From NCBI RefSeq assembly GCF_000472705.1, contig NZ_AXAE01000018.1, positions 62,154 to 126,153 of the forward strand: a stretch of 64,000 nucleotides of DNA, read 5' to 3'. The DNA is from Mesorhizobium erdmanii USDA 3471. GTDB lineage: Bacteria; Pseudomonadota; Alphaproteobacteria; Rhizobiales; Rhizobiaceae. The translations under genes were made by a program, and so were the position numbers. The notes under the pieces were generated by a model that saw nothing but the letters and a program-made list of their open reading frames with translations, searched no databases and was not told the DNA's origin. This document shows positions 17,859-26,684 of this stretch, piece after piece (the stretch's first letter is position 1; each line of letters begins with the position of its first letter).

Positions 17859-18961
17859 AGATCACCAGTATCACGGTTTGGCAGGTAGACCTCCCTCTCT
17901 CGAAACCGTATTGGTTATCGGGAGGACGACTTCGGTTCGATAAGCTCGACAGCACGTTCGTCCGGATCGACACCGATGAAGGAATAACGGGTTGGGGTGA
18001 AGGATGCCCCTGGGGCAACACTTACCTCCCAGCCCATGGGCCTGGCATTCGTGCTGGAATCGAAACCATAGCACCCTCTCTATTGGGCCAAGATCCTTGC
18101 GCTCTCGACGCCATCAATCGCACGATGGACGTCGCCTTACCTGGTCACCTCTACGTCAAATCAGCACTCGACATGGCGTGCTGGGACATACTGGGGCGCG
18201 CTTCTGGAATGCCTCTCTGGCGGTTGCTTGGAGGCGACAATGCCGACCCGGTTGCCGTCAACTCGTCTATTTCTACCGGATCGAACGACGAGATGATCGC
18301 GCTGATCCGTGAGGCCTACGAGCATGGATATCGGACGCATTCGGCGAAGGTTGGTGGCAGTGACCCTGTCGTTGACATCTCGAGAATCGAGGCCATCGAA
18401 GCGGCTTTGCGTCCAGACGAAACTGTCACCTATGACGTAAACCGCGCCTGGGTTCCTGCCGTTGCGGTTCAAGTCTTGAACAATGTCGCCTTGCGTGGAT
18501 GGGTCGAGCAGCCTTGCGAAACCCTTGCACAATGCGCGCAAGTGGCAAGCCGGGTGAAACAGCCTATTATGCTCGATGAGTGTCTACATAGCTTCCAGGA
18601 TCATCTTGATGCGTGGAAGCTCGGTGCGTGCGAGGGCGTCAAGGTGAAGCCTAATCGCGTTGGCGGGCTGACTAAGGCAAGGCAGATTCGCGACTTCGGC
18701 GTGTCTGTCGGCTGGCAGATGCATTTGGAGGATCTCGGGGGATCCGCCCTAGCCGACACGGCAGCCATACACCTTGCGTCCTCCACTCCGCGCGAAAACA
18801 GGCTGGCGAGCTGGCTTTGCCATCATCACCTGGCCGTCGATCCTGTTCCAGGCCAAGGGGCGCGGAACATCAAAGGCTATGCCACGCCCCCCTCGGCGCC
18901 TGGCTTAGGCGTGAGCCCCGACCCCAACCAGCTTGGGACACCGGTCTCGACGTTCCATTGA
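17855..18961 (+). CDS. Enolase superfamily racemase/epimerase, MLE subgroup (paralogue 1)
   Basis: A 368-residue two-domain enolase-superfamily protein. Metal ligands are Asp in TYDVNRAW, Glu in WVEQPCETL and Asp in MLDECLHS. Lysines in the two acid/base positions are seen in HSAKVGG (after strand 2) and KVKPNRVGG (after strand 6), a Lys/Lys arrangement of 1,1-proton transfer enzymes such as epimerases. The capping-domain loop WGEGCPWGNTYLPAHGPG resembles hydroxyproline-betaine/proline-betaine epimerases. It shares the fold and catalytic set with two paralogues at 25555 and 26685. The first strand-2 Lys of the usual KxK is replaced. Substrate inferred from context. Confidence 0.8.
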   Translation: MKITSITVWQVDLPLSKPYWLSGGRLRFDKLDSTFVRIDTDEGITGWGEGCPWGNTYLPAHGPGIRAGIETIAPSLLGQDPCALDAINRTMDVALPGHLYVKSALDMACWDILGRASGMPLWRLLGGDNADPVAVNSSISTGSNDEMIALIREAYEHGYRTHSAKVGGSDPVVDISRIEAIEAALRPDETVTYDVNRAWVPAVAVQVLNNVALRGWVEQPCETLAQCAQVASRVKQPIMLDECLHSFQDHLDAWKLGACEGVKVKPNRVGGLTKARQIRDFGVSVGWQMHLEDLGGSALADTAAIHLASSTPRENRLASWLCHHHLAVDPVPGQGARNIKGYATPPSAPGLGVSPDPNQLGTPVSTFH

Positions 18962-18975
18962 TCCAGGAGATCCGC

Positions 18976-20082
18976 GTGAGCTCACAAGCCGTAATGCGTG
19001 CCGTTGTACTGACTGGCCATGGCGGCCTGGATAAACTCCACTATCGTGAAGATTGGCCCATTCCGGTACCGGCCGATGGGCAGGTTCTGATCAGAGTCGG
19101 TGCCTGTGGATTGAACAACACGGACATCAACACCCGCACGGCCTGGTACTCCAAATCGGTGACAGATGGCATTACGCCGTCGACTGGCAGCGATGGCTTT
19201 GCCAATGCTCGATCAGAGGAAGGAAGCTGGGGTGGTGCGCCGGTTCGGTTCCCATTGATCCAGGGCGCTGACGTCGCTGGCACTATCGTCGGCGTCGGTG
19301 CGGGGGTGGATTCCGCGCGAATTGGTGAGCGGGTCATAGTAGATCCTTGGTTGCTTGGCACGGGTGAGTGGATGGACCTTGCCAATGCGATCTATTTCGG
19401 ATCGGAGTGCGATGGCGGCTTTGCCGAATATACGGTGGTACGCTCCGGCAATGCGCTGCGTGTTAACACCGACCTTTCCGATGCCGAGCTTGCAACATTC
19501 CCCTGCGCGTACACGACAGCGGAGAACCTGGTGGCGCGAACGGAGCTTCGTCCCGGTGAGACAGTGGTGATCGCGGGAGCTTCGGGTGGTGTAGGATCGG
19601 CCGCGGTGCAGCTGTGTCGGCTGCGCGGAGCGCGGGTCATTGCGATAGCAAGCCCGTCGAAGGTGGCCAGCCTTGGAGAACTTGGCGCATTTGCGGTAGT
19701 CGATCGAAACACGCCTGCTCTGTCCGAGGCAATCCGATCAGCGGCAGGCGGCCAGGTCGACGTCGCGATTGACGTCGTCGGAGGCAAGATTTTCGGTCAT
19801 CTGATTGAGGCTTTACGCCAAGGAGGACGGTATTCCAGCTCCGGCGCCATTTCAGGGCCTACGGTCGAGTTCGATTTGCGACAGCTCATCTACAAGGATC
19901 TGCAACTCACTGGCGCAACCATTGTGCCACCGGGCACGGCTAAGCGACTTGTAGGCCTCATTGAGCAGGGACTGCTAAAGCCACTTCTCGCAGCACAGTA
20001 CCCTCTGCGGGAGCTAGGCCAGGCGCAGCAGGCGTTTATGGACAAACAGCACGTCGGGAATATCGTGGTGACCACACACTAG
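18976..20082 (+). CDS. MDR-family alcohol dehydrogenase/quinone oxidoreductase
   Basis: A 368-residue protein from GTG 18976, preceded by AGGAG at 18965-18969; an in-frame ATG at 18994 is the alternative. GroES-like N-terminal domain contains VGACGLNNTDINTR with the Cys that binds catalytic zinc in true alcohol dehydrogenases, and IQGADVAGTIVGVGAGVD. The Rossmann domain shows VVIAGASGGVGSAAVQLCRL and FDLRQLIYKDLQLTGATIVP. It closes the plus-strand operon begun by the RpiR gene, 14 bp after the enolase gene. Substrate unknown. Confidence 0.85.
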   Translation: MSSQAVMRAVVLTGHGGLDKLHYREDWPIPVPADGQVLIRVGACGLNNTDINTRTAWYSKSVTDGITPSTGSDGFANARSEEGSWGGAPVRFPLIQGADVAGTIVGVGAGVDSARIGERVIVDPWLLGTGEWMDLANAIYFGSECDGGFAEYTVVRSGNALRVNTDLSDAELATFPCAYTTAENLVARTELRPGETVVIAGASGGVGSAAVQLCRLRGARVIAIASPSKVASLGELGAFAVVDRNTPALSEAIRSAAGGQVDVAIDVVGGKIFGHLIEALRQGGRYSSSGAISGPTVEFDLRQLIYKDLQLTGATIVPPGTAKRLVGLIEQGLLKPLLAAQYPLRELGQAQQAFMDKQHVGNIVVTTH

Positions 20083-20150
20083 CACTAGCAGCGAGTCTCC
20101 AACGTAGGAGGCTATCGGCTCCTGTAACTTAAGCCATCGGTTGAAGCCTG

Positions 20151-21803
20151 TCAGGCTAGGCTGACGGCTCTGGCCAGCGCTGCACGGGTCTCTCGGATCG
20201 AGTCCAACCAGTCCGGATCCATCTGCGGAACCGAGGTTAGCAGGAGTTGCGTGTAAGGATGATGTGGAGGGGCGAAGAACTCGTCCTTCGGGCCTTGCTC
20301 AACGATGCGCCCTTGATTCATCACAACGACTTCGTCTGCGATAGCTCTAACGGTCTGCAAGTCGTGCGTGATGAACAAATATGAAACCCGCAGATTCTTT
20401 TGCAGGTCCATCAGCAGCCTAAGGATGCCCTGCGCCACCGATTGATCGAGGGCCGATGTCACCTCGTCACAAATGATCAGATCGGCCTTCGCGGCTAACG
20501 CTCGCGCGATGCACAAGCGCTGTTTCTGGCCACCTGAAAGCTCTTCAGGAAAGCGATCCAGAAAAGTGGGATCGAGCTCGATCTGCTCAAGCAGCTCAAT
20601 GATGCGTGCTGTTCGAAGGCGCCCCATGAGCCCGTGGTAGAAGCTCAATGGCCGCCCAAGTACCTCCCGCACCCGGTGGCGCGGATTCAACGATGTGTCG
20701 GGCATTTGGTGAACTAGCTGGATGCGCCGCCGTAAATCCAGGCTGCGGCGTCTGAGCGAGGAATCAATCGCTCTGCCATCGAACATAAGGGTACCTTTGC
20801 TGCACGGCAGCAGGCCGGTGACGACGCGGGCGAGCGTTGATTTTCCTGAGCCTGATTCACCCACCACCGCTACTGTGGTGCCCTCCCCTACGGAGAGGCT
20901 GACGTCATGGAGGACCTTTATCGAGCCGTAGGCGGCATCGACGGAGGAGACCGTTAGGATGTTTCGACTTGCGGTCGTTGTGTCGCGTTTTGGAGGATCA
21001 CGCCTCAGTAGCTGGCGGGTATAGTCGGCCGAAGGCTGTTCCAAGATCTGCCGGGTATTGCCTTCTTCGACCAGATCGCCGTGCCGGAGCACCATGATGC
21101 GATCGGCGAGTTGGGCGACGACCGCCAGATCATGGGTGATATAGATCGCCGCGGTGTGGAAGTCGCGGACAACATCCTTGATCGCTGCCAGCACCTCGAT
21201 TTGGGTGGTTACGTCAAGGGCGGTCGTGGGCTCGTCGAAGACGATGATATCCGGCTTGCAAGCCAACGCCATCGCCACCATCGCCCTTTGCAACTGGCCG
21301 CCGGAAACCTGGTGCGGGAAGCGCTCGCCGAAGGACTCCGGATTAGGCAGATGCAGCTTTCGATAAAGTTCTACTGCCTGAGCGCGCGCGGACGCAGCAT
21401 CGCGAATACCATGAACGACGGCAACTTCGGTGTATTGATCGATAAGCCTGTGCGCTGGATTGAAGGCAGCTGCCGCCGACTGAGCGACGTAAGCGATCCT
21501 TACGCCTCGTAGCCGGCGCAATTCTGCCTCGGAAAGTTCGCTTAAATCTTCGCCGGCGAAAAGGATGGTCCCATCCGTGATCCGGCAACCGGGTTTAACA
21601 TACCCGAGCGCTGCAAGCCCTATCGTCGACTTGCCGGCACCGGATTCGCCGATGAGACCAAGTATCTCACCGCGTCGCAGCGTGAGATCAATCCCTTTGA
21701 CGATCTCGGCCCAACCGGCTTTGCTTTTGGCACGGATTCGGAGGCCTTTCACGTCCAGTATGACGTCGCCTTTGGTGCCGCGGACGCTATCAAGTTTCGT
21801 CAT
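20151..21803 (-). CDS. Dipeptide/opine-type ABC transporter ATP-binding protein, two fused ATPase domains
   Basis: A 550-residue protein holding two complete ABC domains, equivalent to DppD and DppF joined. Domain 1 (about 10-265) has Walker A GESGAGKST, signature QVSGGQLQRAM and Walker B IIVFDEPTTALD. Domain 2 (about 285-540) has Walker A GESGSGKST, signature ELSGGQKQRLCIARAL and Walker B LIICDEVTSALD. It energises uptake through the two permeases encoded upstream. The gene start overlaps the preceding permease by 14 bp. Confidence 0.93.
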   Translation of the reverse strand: MTKLDSVRGTKGDVILDVKGLRIRAKSKAGWAEIVKGIDLTLRRGEILGLIGESGAGKSTIGLAALGYVKPGCRITDGTILFAGEDLSELSEAELRRLRGVRIAYVAQSAAAAFNPAHRLIDQYTEVAVVHGIRDAASARAQAVELYRKLHLPNPESFGERFPHQVSGGQLQRAMVAMALACKPDIIVFDEPTTALDVTTQIEVLAAIKDVVRDFHTAAIYITHDLAVVAQLADRIMVLRHGDLVEEGNTRQILEQPSADYTRQLLRRDPPKRDTTTASRNILTVSSVDAAYGSIKVLHDVSLSVGEGTTVAVVGESGSGKSTLARVVTGLLPCSKGTLMFDGRAIDSSLRRRSLDLRRRIQLVHQMPDTSLNPRHRVREVLGRPLSFYHGLMGRLRTARIIELLEQIELDPTFLDRFPEELSGGQKQRLCIARALAAKADLIICDEVTSALDQSVAQGILRLLMDLQKNLRVSYLFITHDLQTVRAIADEVVVMNQGRIVEQGPKDEFFAPPHHPYTQLLLTSVPQMDPDWLDSIRETRAALARAVSLA

Positions 21804-22701
21804 CTAAACCGCTCGTCTCGCGCAGAAACCAATCCACTAGAAAATTTACCCCGACCGTCAGAAGGGCAATGGCGGCGGCGGGCAACAGTGGGGTGATATC
21901 ACCGTAGGTGATAAGAATTGCGTTGTCCCTCACCATGGAGCCCCAGTCCGCTGTGGGCGGCTGCAGGCCGATGCCCAAAAACGAAAGGGAGCTGATCAGG
22001 AGAAAAACGAAGCAAAAACGCAAACCGAACTCGGCCACGAGCGGAGGCAAAATGTTCGGCAACACCTCTCGCGAGAGTATCCAGATCAGCCCCTCACCGC
22101 GCAGGCGCGCCACCTCCACATAATCCATCACCGCGATGTTCATTCCCGCCGCGCGCGCCAGGCGAAAGACGCGCGTCGCGTCGAGCACGGCAATAATCGA
22201 AACCAACGAAGTGACCGACGCACCAAAAATCGTAAGCAGCAGCAAGGCGAAAATCAGCTGCGGGACTGCCATCAGGATATCTATCAGTCGCGCCAGGGCC
22301 TGGTCGACCCAACCACCGACGACAGCCGCAACAAGCCCCGCGCTGCCGCCAATAAGAAAGGCAAGCGATGTCGTTAGAAACGCGATGCCGACGGTGTTTC
22401 GTGCGCCGTATATTAATCGCGACAGGGTATCCCGACCAAGATTGTCGGTGCCCAGTAGATGCTGGGCGGTCCACGGATCAAACTGTGAACCAACCACCTG
22501 GCCTTCCCCGTATGGGGCGATCAAGGAAGCAAATAGCGCAACCAGGACATAGATGGCCACGATGACAAGACCGAACCAGGCACTTACAGGCGCCCGGCGA
22601 AGGCCTTCGAGCAATGCCCTAAAGCGGCCGGGATCCTGGCGATGAGGCCGGTCGGCCGGGGCTATGTTCAGCGGGGGGGAATGATCAGCGGGAGTACTCA
22701 T
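21790..22701 (-). CDS. Dipeptide/opine-type ABC transporter permease (DppC-like)
   Basis: A membrane protein of 303 residues from ATG 22701. A short cytoplasmic N-terminus precedes the OppC_N segment WFGLVIVAIYVLVALFASLI. The periplasmic HLLGTDNLGRDTLSRLIYGA motif and the EAA loop EVARLRGEGLIWILSREVLP identify a DppC-type inner membrane permease. It starts four bases into the stop region of the upstream permease (ATGA) and overlaps the ATPase gene. Confidence 0.92.
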   Translation of the reverse strand: MSTPADHSPPLNIAPADRPHRQDPGRFRALLEGLRRAPVSAWFGLVIVAIYVLVALFASLIAPYGEGQVVGSQFDPWTAQHLLGTDNLGRDTLSRLIYGARNTVGIAFLTTSLAFLIGGSAGLVAAVVGGWVDQALARLIDILMAVPQLIFALLLLTIFGASVTSLVSIIAVLDATRVFRLARAAGMNIAVMDYVEVARLRGEGLIWILSREVLPNILPPLVAEFGLRFCFVFLLISSLSFLGIGLQPPTADWGSMVRDNAILITYGDITPLLPAAAIALLTVGVNFLVDWFLRETSGLDDET

Positions 22702-23654
22702 TTGGGGTACATAAGCCTCGGATTGGTCGCAATCGCCAACACGTCGGCGAACATGTTCAGCAAAACGTAAGTGGCTGCAAAGATTAGGCTGCAGGCTTGA
22801 ACCACCGTAATATCGCGACGCTGAACCGAGTCGATCATCAGCTGCCCGAGTCCTGGATAGACGAATACAACTTCGACCACGACAACGCCTACAATGAGGT
22901 AGGCGAGATCGATCACCACGACGTTGATAATCGGTGCCAGGGCATTGGGTAGCGCATGCCACACAATGATCCGCCGCTGGCCAATGCCTTTCAGCTTTGC
23001 CATCTCTATAAACGGGCTGCCCAGAACGCTGATAATTGCCGCACGTGTCATGCGCATCATATGCGCGGTGACGACCAGAGTGAGCGTCAGTGCCGGCAAC
23101 GTCACCAAGTAGAGGGAATGCGCAAAGCTGTCGCCTTCTCTCATCGTCGACAGGCTGGGAAACCAGCCTGCCTGGACGGAGAAGAACATGATCAGGATGT
23201 AGGCGACGAAGAACTCAGGAAATGAGATCCATGTGAGTGTGACCGCGTTCGTGAACCGGTCGAAAACCGACCCGCGATAAAGCGCCGTGAGCAACCCCAA
23301 GAGCAGGGACACCGGTACAGAGAAGCAGGCCGCAACGCCTGCCAGGAACAAGGTATTGCCCAGCCGCTCACCTATCAACTGTGAGACTGCACGCCCGTTT
23401 GCGAGAGAGTGTCCGAGATCCCCGGTAAGCAATCCACCGAGCCAGTGCACATATCTGATGTGAAGGGGCAGATCGAGCCCCAGTTCGTGTCGAAAGGCCG
23501 CGACCGTTTCAGGGAGGGCTGACTGGCCCAGGATTTCGGTCGCCACATCTCCGGGAAGCAGGGACACCCCGAGGAAGATAAAAAGCGACACCACCCATAG
23601 GACAAAAACCCCTAGCGCGAGGCGCTTGATGATCAGCTTTGGAATGTTTCCCAA
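22698..23654 (-). CDS. Dipeptide/opine-type ABC transporter permease (DppB-like)
   Basis: A six-helix permease of about 318 residues. Features are LALGVFVLWVVSLFIFLGV (helix 1), LGLDLPLHIRYVHWLGGLL, GDLGHSLANGRAVSQLIGER, and the EAA loop EMAKLKGIGQRRIIVWHALP. I prefer TTG 23654 because GGAGGGG lies immediately upstream; a TTG at 23684 would add ten residues. First gene of the minus-strand transporter operon, divergent from the binding-protein gene. Confidence 0.9.
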   Translation of the reverse strand: MGNIPKLIIKRLALGVFVLWVVSLFIFLGVSLLPGDVATEILGQSALPETVAAFRHELGLDLPLHIRYVHWLGGLLTGDLGHSLANGRAVSQLIGERLGNTLFLAGVAACFSVPVSLLLGLLTALYRGSVFDRFTNAVTLTWISFPEFFVAYILIMFFSVQAGWFPSLSTMREGDSFAHSLYLVTLPALTLTLVVTAHMMRMTRAAIISVLGSPFIEMAKLKGIGQRRIIVWHALPNALAPIINVVVIDLAYLIVGVVVVEVVFVYPGLGQLMIDSVQRRDITVVQACSLIFAATYVLLNMFADVLAIATNPRLMYPK

Positions 23655-23856
23655 TGGCCCCTCCGCCAAACGATCATGGCACAAATGTTTTTGTATGGAC
23701 AGCCTAATAAAACAATCGTACCTTCGTCAACCAGCGGATGGTCGGACAAAGCGAATAAGTCGGGAAGGACCTCCGTTGGCATGCTCATCAAAGCGCTGCT
23801 GTTCTTCGCCCCACAACAGCGGTGAACCAGGGTGGGGTATAAATGGGAGAATTTCC

Positions 23857-25410
23857 ATGAATGGTCACCTGTCATGGCGCCCAACGCGGCGAACCTTGCT
23901 CGTCGCCGGCGCCGCGGCGATTGCAGGCGCCAGCTTGCGCGGCGGCCCGGCTTTGGCCTCGACCCCTAAGCGAGGAGGAACCTTACGCATAGGCTATTCC
24001 CAGGGCGCAACCGCCGACAGCCTCGATCCCATGTCCTACTTTTCCGATCCTAATTATGCCAGTGGATGGCTCTTCGGAAACAATCTAGTCGAGCTCGCGC
24101 CGGACAAGAGCCCAGTTCCGGAGTTAGCTGAGAGCTGGGAGGCCAGCAAAGATGCCAAGACGTGGACGTTCAAGCTGCGCAAGGGTGTGGAATTCACGAA
24201 CGGCAAGAAGCTGACTTCAGCCGATGTGGTCTACTCCCTGAAAAGGCATATCGCAGCGGACTCCAAGTCGGCGGCGAAGGGCCTCCTTGAGGATTTTGCG
24301 GACATTCGCGCCGACGGGCCCAACGTCATTGTCATTGAACACAAAACCGGCGACGTTGACGTTCCGGTTATTCTCGGCGATTTCCACCTTCAGATCGTGC
24401 CCGAGGGCTTTAAAGACTGGACCACGTTTATTGGGACGGGACCCTATATCCTCGATAAATTCCAGCCGGGTGTGACGCTTAGTGCGCATCGCAATCCGAA
24501 CTACTGGAAAGCCGATCGCGCCTGGTTCGACGGGGTGGAATTCACTTATATCAATGACGCTACAGCTCGAGCCAATGCCCTAACCACAGGCGCTGTAGAC
24601 GCGGTTGACCGTATCGAGCCGAAGATCGTGCAGTTGGTAAAGCGAAACCAGCAGCTAAAAATCGTGGAGACGGTCGGCGGCGCGTACGTCGGTAGCGCCA
24701 TGGACATCAGCAACAAGCCGTATACGGACAACAATGTCCGCGAGGCAGTCAAATACGCAATTGACCGCGAAAAGCTGGTTGCCAGCATCTTCTCGGGGTT
24801 TGCCGAAGTCGGCAATGACCAGCCGATCGCGAGCAACGACCCGTTTTTCAACAAGTCCTTGCCGCAACGCAAGTACGATCCAGACAAGGCGAAGTGGCAT
24901 TTGAAGCAGGCCGGGCTTACGTCGCTCGATGTGGAACTTAGTGCCGCCGACGCCGCCTTTGGGGGCGCCGTCGATTCAGCCGTCCTGATGGCCGAGCAAG
25001 CGCGAGCCGCCGGAATCAATCTCGCCGTCAAGCGAGAACCAGACGATGGATATTGGTCCAACATCTGGATGAAACGACCGTATTTCACGACCTATTGGGG
25101 TACACGGCCCACGCCCGGAATGATGTTCTCGCTTGCGTTCAAGTGCAATGCTCCCTGGAATGAAACGAGGTGGTGCAACGACCGCTTCAGCCAAATGCTG
25201 CAAAGCGCCCGCACGGAACTCGACGTGGACAAGCGTCGGTCGATGTATCAGGAAATGCAGGCGATCTGCAGCCAGGACGGCGGCAATTGCATCTTCGCGT
25301 TCCCTGCTACGTTGGACGGCTACAGCACGAAGGTCGATGGCGTCGGTCCTGATCTCGTTCGCTCAATGGCGGGCGCGCGTTTGGCCGAGCGCGCTTGGTT
25401 CACGGAGTAG
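23857..25410 (+). CDS. ABC transporter substrate-binding protein (SBP_bac_5 family)
   Basis: A 517-residue periplasmic protein. The N-terminus TRRTLLVAGAAAIAGASL ending PALAS looks like a Tat-type signal (paired Arg, hydrophobic core, A-x-A-like cleavage site). The mature part has the family motifs TWTFKLRKGVEFTNGKKLTS, FIGTGPYILDKFQPG and NNVREAVKYAIDREKLV. It delivers peptides, opines or betaine-like solutes to the permease pair encoded on the other strand. ATG 23857 has GGGAGAA upstream. Located beside two enolase epimerase genes, so a betaine/imino-acid ligand is likely but not shown. Confidence 0.9.
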   Translation: MNGHLSWRPTRRTLLVAGAAAIAGASLRGGPALASTPKRGGTLRIGYSQGATADSLDPMSYFSDPNYASGWLFGNNLVELAPDKSPVPELAESWEASKDAKTWTFKLRKGVEFTNGKKLTSADVVYSLKRHIAADSKSAAKGLLEDFADIRADGPNVIVIEHKTGDVDVPVILGDFHLQIVPEGFKDWTTFIGTGPYILDKFQPGVTLSAHRNPNYWKADRAWFDGVEFTYINDATARANALTTGAVDAVDRIEPKIVQLVKRNQQLKIVETVGGAYVGSAMDISNKPYTDNNVREAVKYAIDREKLVASIFSGFAEVGNDQPIASNDPFFNKSLPQRKYDPDKAKWHLKQAGLTSLDVELSAADAAFGGAVDSAVLMAEQARAAGINLAVKREPDDGYWSNIWMKRPYFTTYWGTRPTPGMMFSLAFKCNAPWNETRWCNDRFSQMLQSARTELDVDKRRSMYQEMQAICSQDGGNCIFAFPATLDGYSTKVDGVGPDLVRSMAGARLAERAWFTE

Positions 25411-25427
25411 AAAAGCGCAGCATAAGA

Positions 25428-25457
25428 TCACCCCGGGGACTGTATTCTTCGGGGTGA
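25428..25457 (+). terminator. Hairpin 1 after the binding-protein gene
   Basis: A perfect 8-bp stem, TCACCCCG at 25428-25435 with CGGGGTGA at 25450-25457, and a 14-base loop; it starts 18 bp after the stop codon. No T-run follows, so it may block 3' exonucleases or cause partial termination rather than full termination. Confidence 0.5.
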
Positions 25458-25471
25458 CACGTCTTTCCACC

Positions 25472-25489
25472 GCACCCTCCTTCGGGTGC
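25472..25489 (+). other. Hairpin 2 between binding-protein and enolase genes
   Basis: GCACCC (25472-25477) pairs with GGGTGC (25484-25489) across a 6-base loop. One of three stems in a 144-bp gap. Confidence 0.45.
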
Positions 25490-25507
25490 ACTTTGTATTT
25501 ACCACAG

Positions 25508-25529
25508 CATTGAACCAATTAGTTCAATG
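25508..25529 (+). other. Hairpin 3 upstream of the second enolase gene
   Basis: CATTGAAC (25508-25515) is the perfect inverse of GTTCAATG (25522-25529), with a 6-base AT-rich spacer. At 26 bp before the start codon it could also be a protein-binding palindrome. Confidence 0.45.
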
Positions 25530-25554
25530 TGCTTAGACATGGGCAAGGACCAGC

Positions 25555-26658
25555 ATGAAAATAACCCGGATCGTGGTTTGGGAAGTTGCCCTGACCAGCC
25601 ATGTAGCTTATCACATGGCCGGCGGAAAGACTTGCGATACTGTGACATCGGTATTGGTTCGCGTTGATACCGATGAAGACATCTCGGGGTGGGGCGAGGT
25701 GTGCCCGATCCCCCACTATCTACCCGCATATGCGGAAGGCGTCCGCCCCGCGCTCGAATACATGGCGCCTGTTATCATCGGGGCCGACCCAGTCGGACCT
25801 GAAGCTTTGATGAGCAAGCTCGACGCATGGCTGCAGGGACACGTTTACGCGAAATCCGCGCTAGACCTGGCCCTTTGGGACATCACAGGCAAAGCTGCGA
25901 AATTGCCCCTCTACGCCCTCCTCGGGGGACGGCAGGCGCTAAGCATGCCACTATATCATTCAATTACGTGTATTGCACCGGACGAAATGGCGCGCATCGC
26001 GCGGGAGGCATTCACTGAAGGGATGCGGCAGTTCCAGGTCAAGCTGGGTACCGACAACAATTGGGAAACCGATGTAGCGCGGCTTCGTCAAGTGCGCGAG
26101 GCGGTTGGCCCTGGTCCTCTCGTCTACGGAGACTGGAATTGCGGTGCGACCCGACTAGACGCGACCCGCGTCGGCAAAGCCGTCGCGTCACTCGACATCA
26201 TGCTGGAACAGCCTTGCGCGACCTTGGAAGAGTGCGCGGCAGTCCGGGCAGCGACCGGCCTCCTCATGAAAATCGATGAAAACGGCTATGACACCGGCTC
26301 CTTGCTACATGCCTACAATCTCGGCTGCATGGATGCCGTAGCTTTGAAGCTTTCCAAATCAGGTGGACTGAGCCCGCTTCGTCGTCTTCGCGATCTGTGC
26401 TTGCACCTCGGCGCCAAGATGTGCATCGAGGATACGTGGGGATCTGACGTCACCACTGGCGCTTTACTCCACTTGGCCGCCGCCACCCCTGTCAGCCGGC
26501 TTTTGAACACCTGCGACCTGTCCGGGTATGTCGCGCCGCGTCTGGACCCCGGCGCGCCCTCGCGCTGGGGCGGTGAGATCTCGCCGCCTGACGGACCGGG
26601 GATCGGCGTCAATCCTGACCCTGACGTGCTTGGTCAAGCGAGTGCAATCATTGACTAG
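25555..26658 (+). CDS. Enolase superfamily racemase/epimerase, MLE subgroup (paralogue 2, hydroxyproline-betaine epimerase-like)
   Basis: A 367-residue protein with the same catalytic set as its paralogues: Lys in FQVKLGTDNN, Asp in YGDWNCGA, Glu in LEQPCATLEE, Asp in KIDENGYD, and Lys in ALKLSKSGG. The capping loop WGEVCPIPHYLPAYAEGV is the closest of the three to betaine 2-epimerases of the HpbD type, as I recall them. The reaction would be inversion at C2 of a proline-betaine or 4-hydroxyproline-betaine. It follows the binding-protein gene after a 144-bp gap with three hairpins, and precedes paralogue 3 by 26 bp. Confidence 0.8.
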   Translation: MKITRIVVWEVALTSHVAYHMAGGKTCDTVTSVLVRVDTDEDISGWGEVCPIPHYLPAYAEGVRPALEYMAPVIIGADPVGPEALMSKLDAWLQGHVYAKSALDLALWDITGKAAKLPLYALLGGRQALSMPLYHSITCIAPDEMARIAREAFTEGMRQFQVKLGTDNNWETDVARLRQVREAVGPGPLVYGDWNCGATRLDATRVGKAVASLDIMLEQPCATLEECAAVRAATGLLMKIDENGYDTGSLLHAYNLGCMDAVALKLSKSGGLSPLRRLRDLCLHLGAKMCIEDTWGSDVTTGALLHLAAATPVSRLLNTCDLSGYVAPRLDPGAPSRWGGEISPPDGPGIGVNPDPDVLGQASAIID

Positions 26659-26684
26659 GCCAACACAACGGAGCCCTACCATCA

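Noticed and set aside
20105..20124. AGGAG...CTCCT stem between the convergent alcohol dehydrogenase and ABC ATPase genes
   Set aside because: Only five base pairs and no T-run on either side, so too weak to call a terminator.
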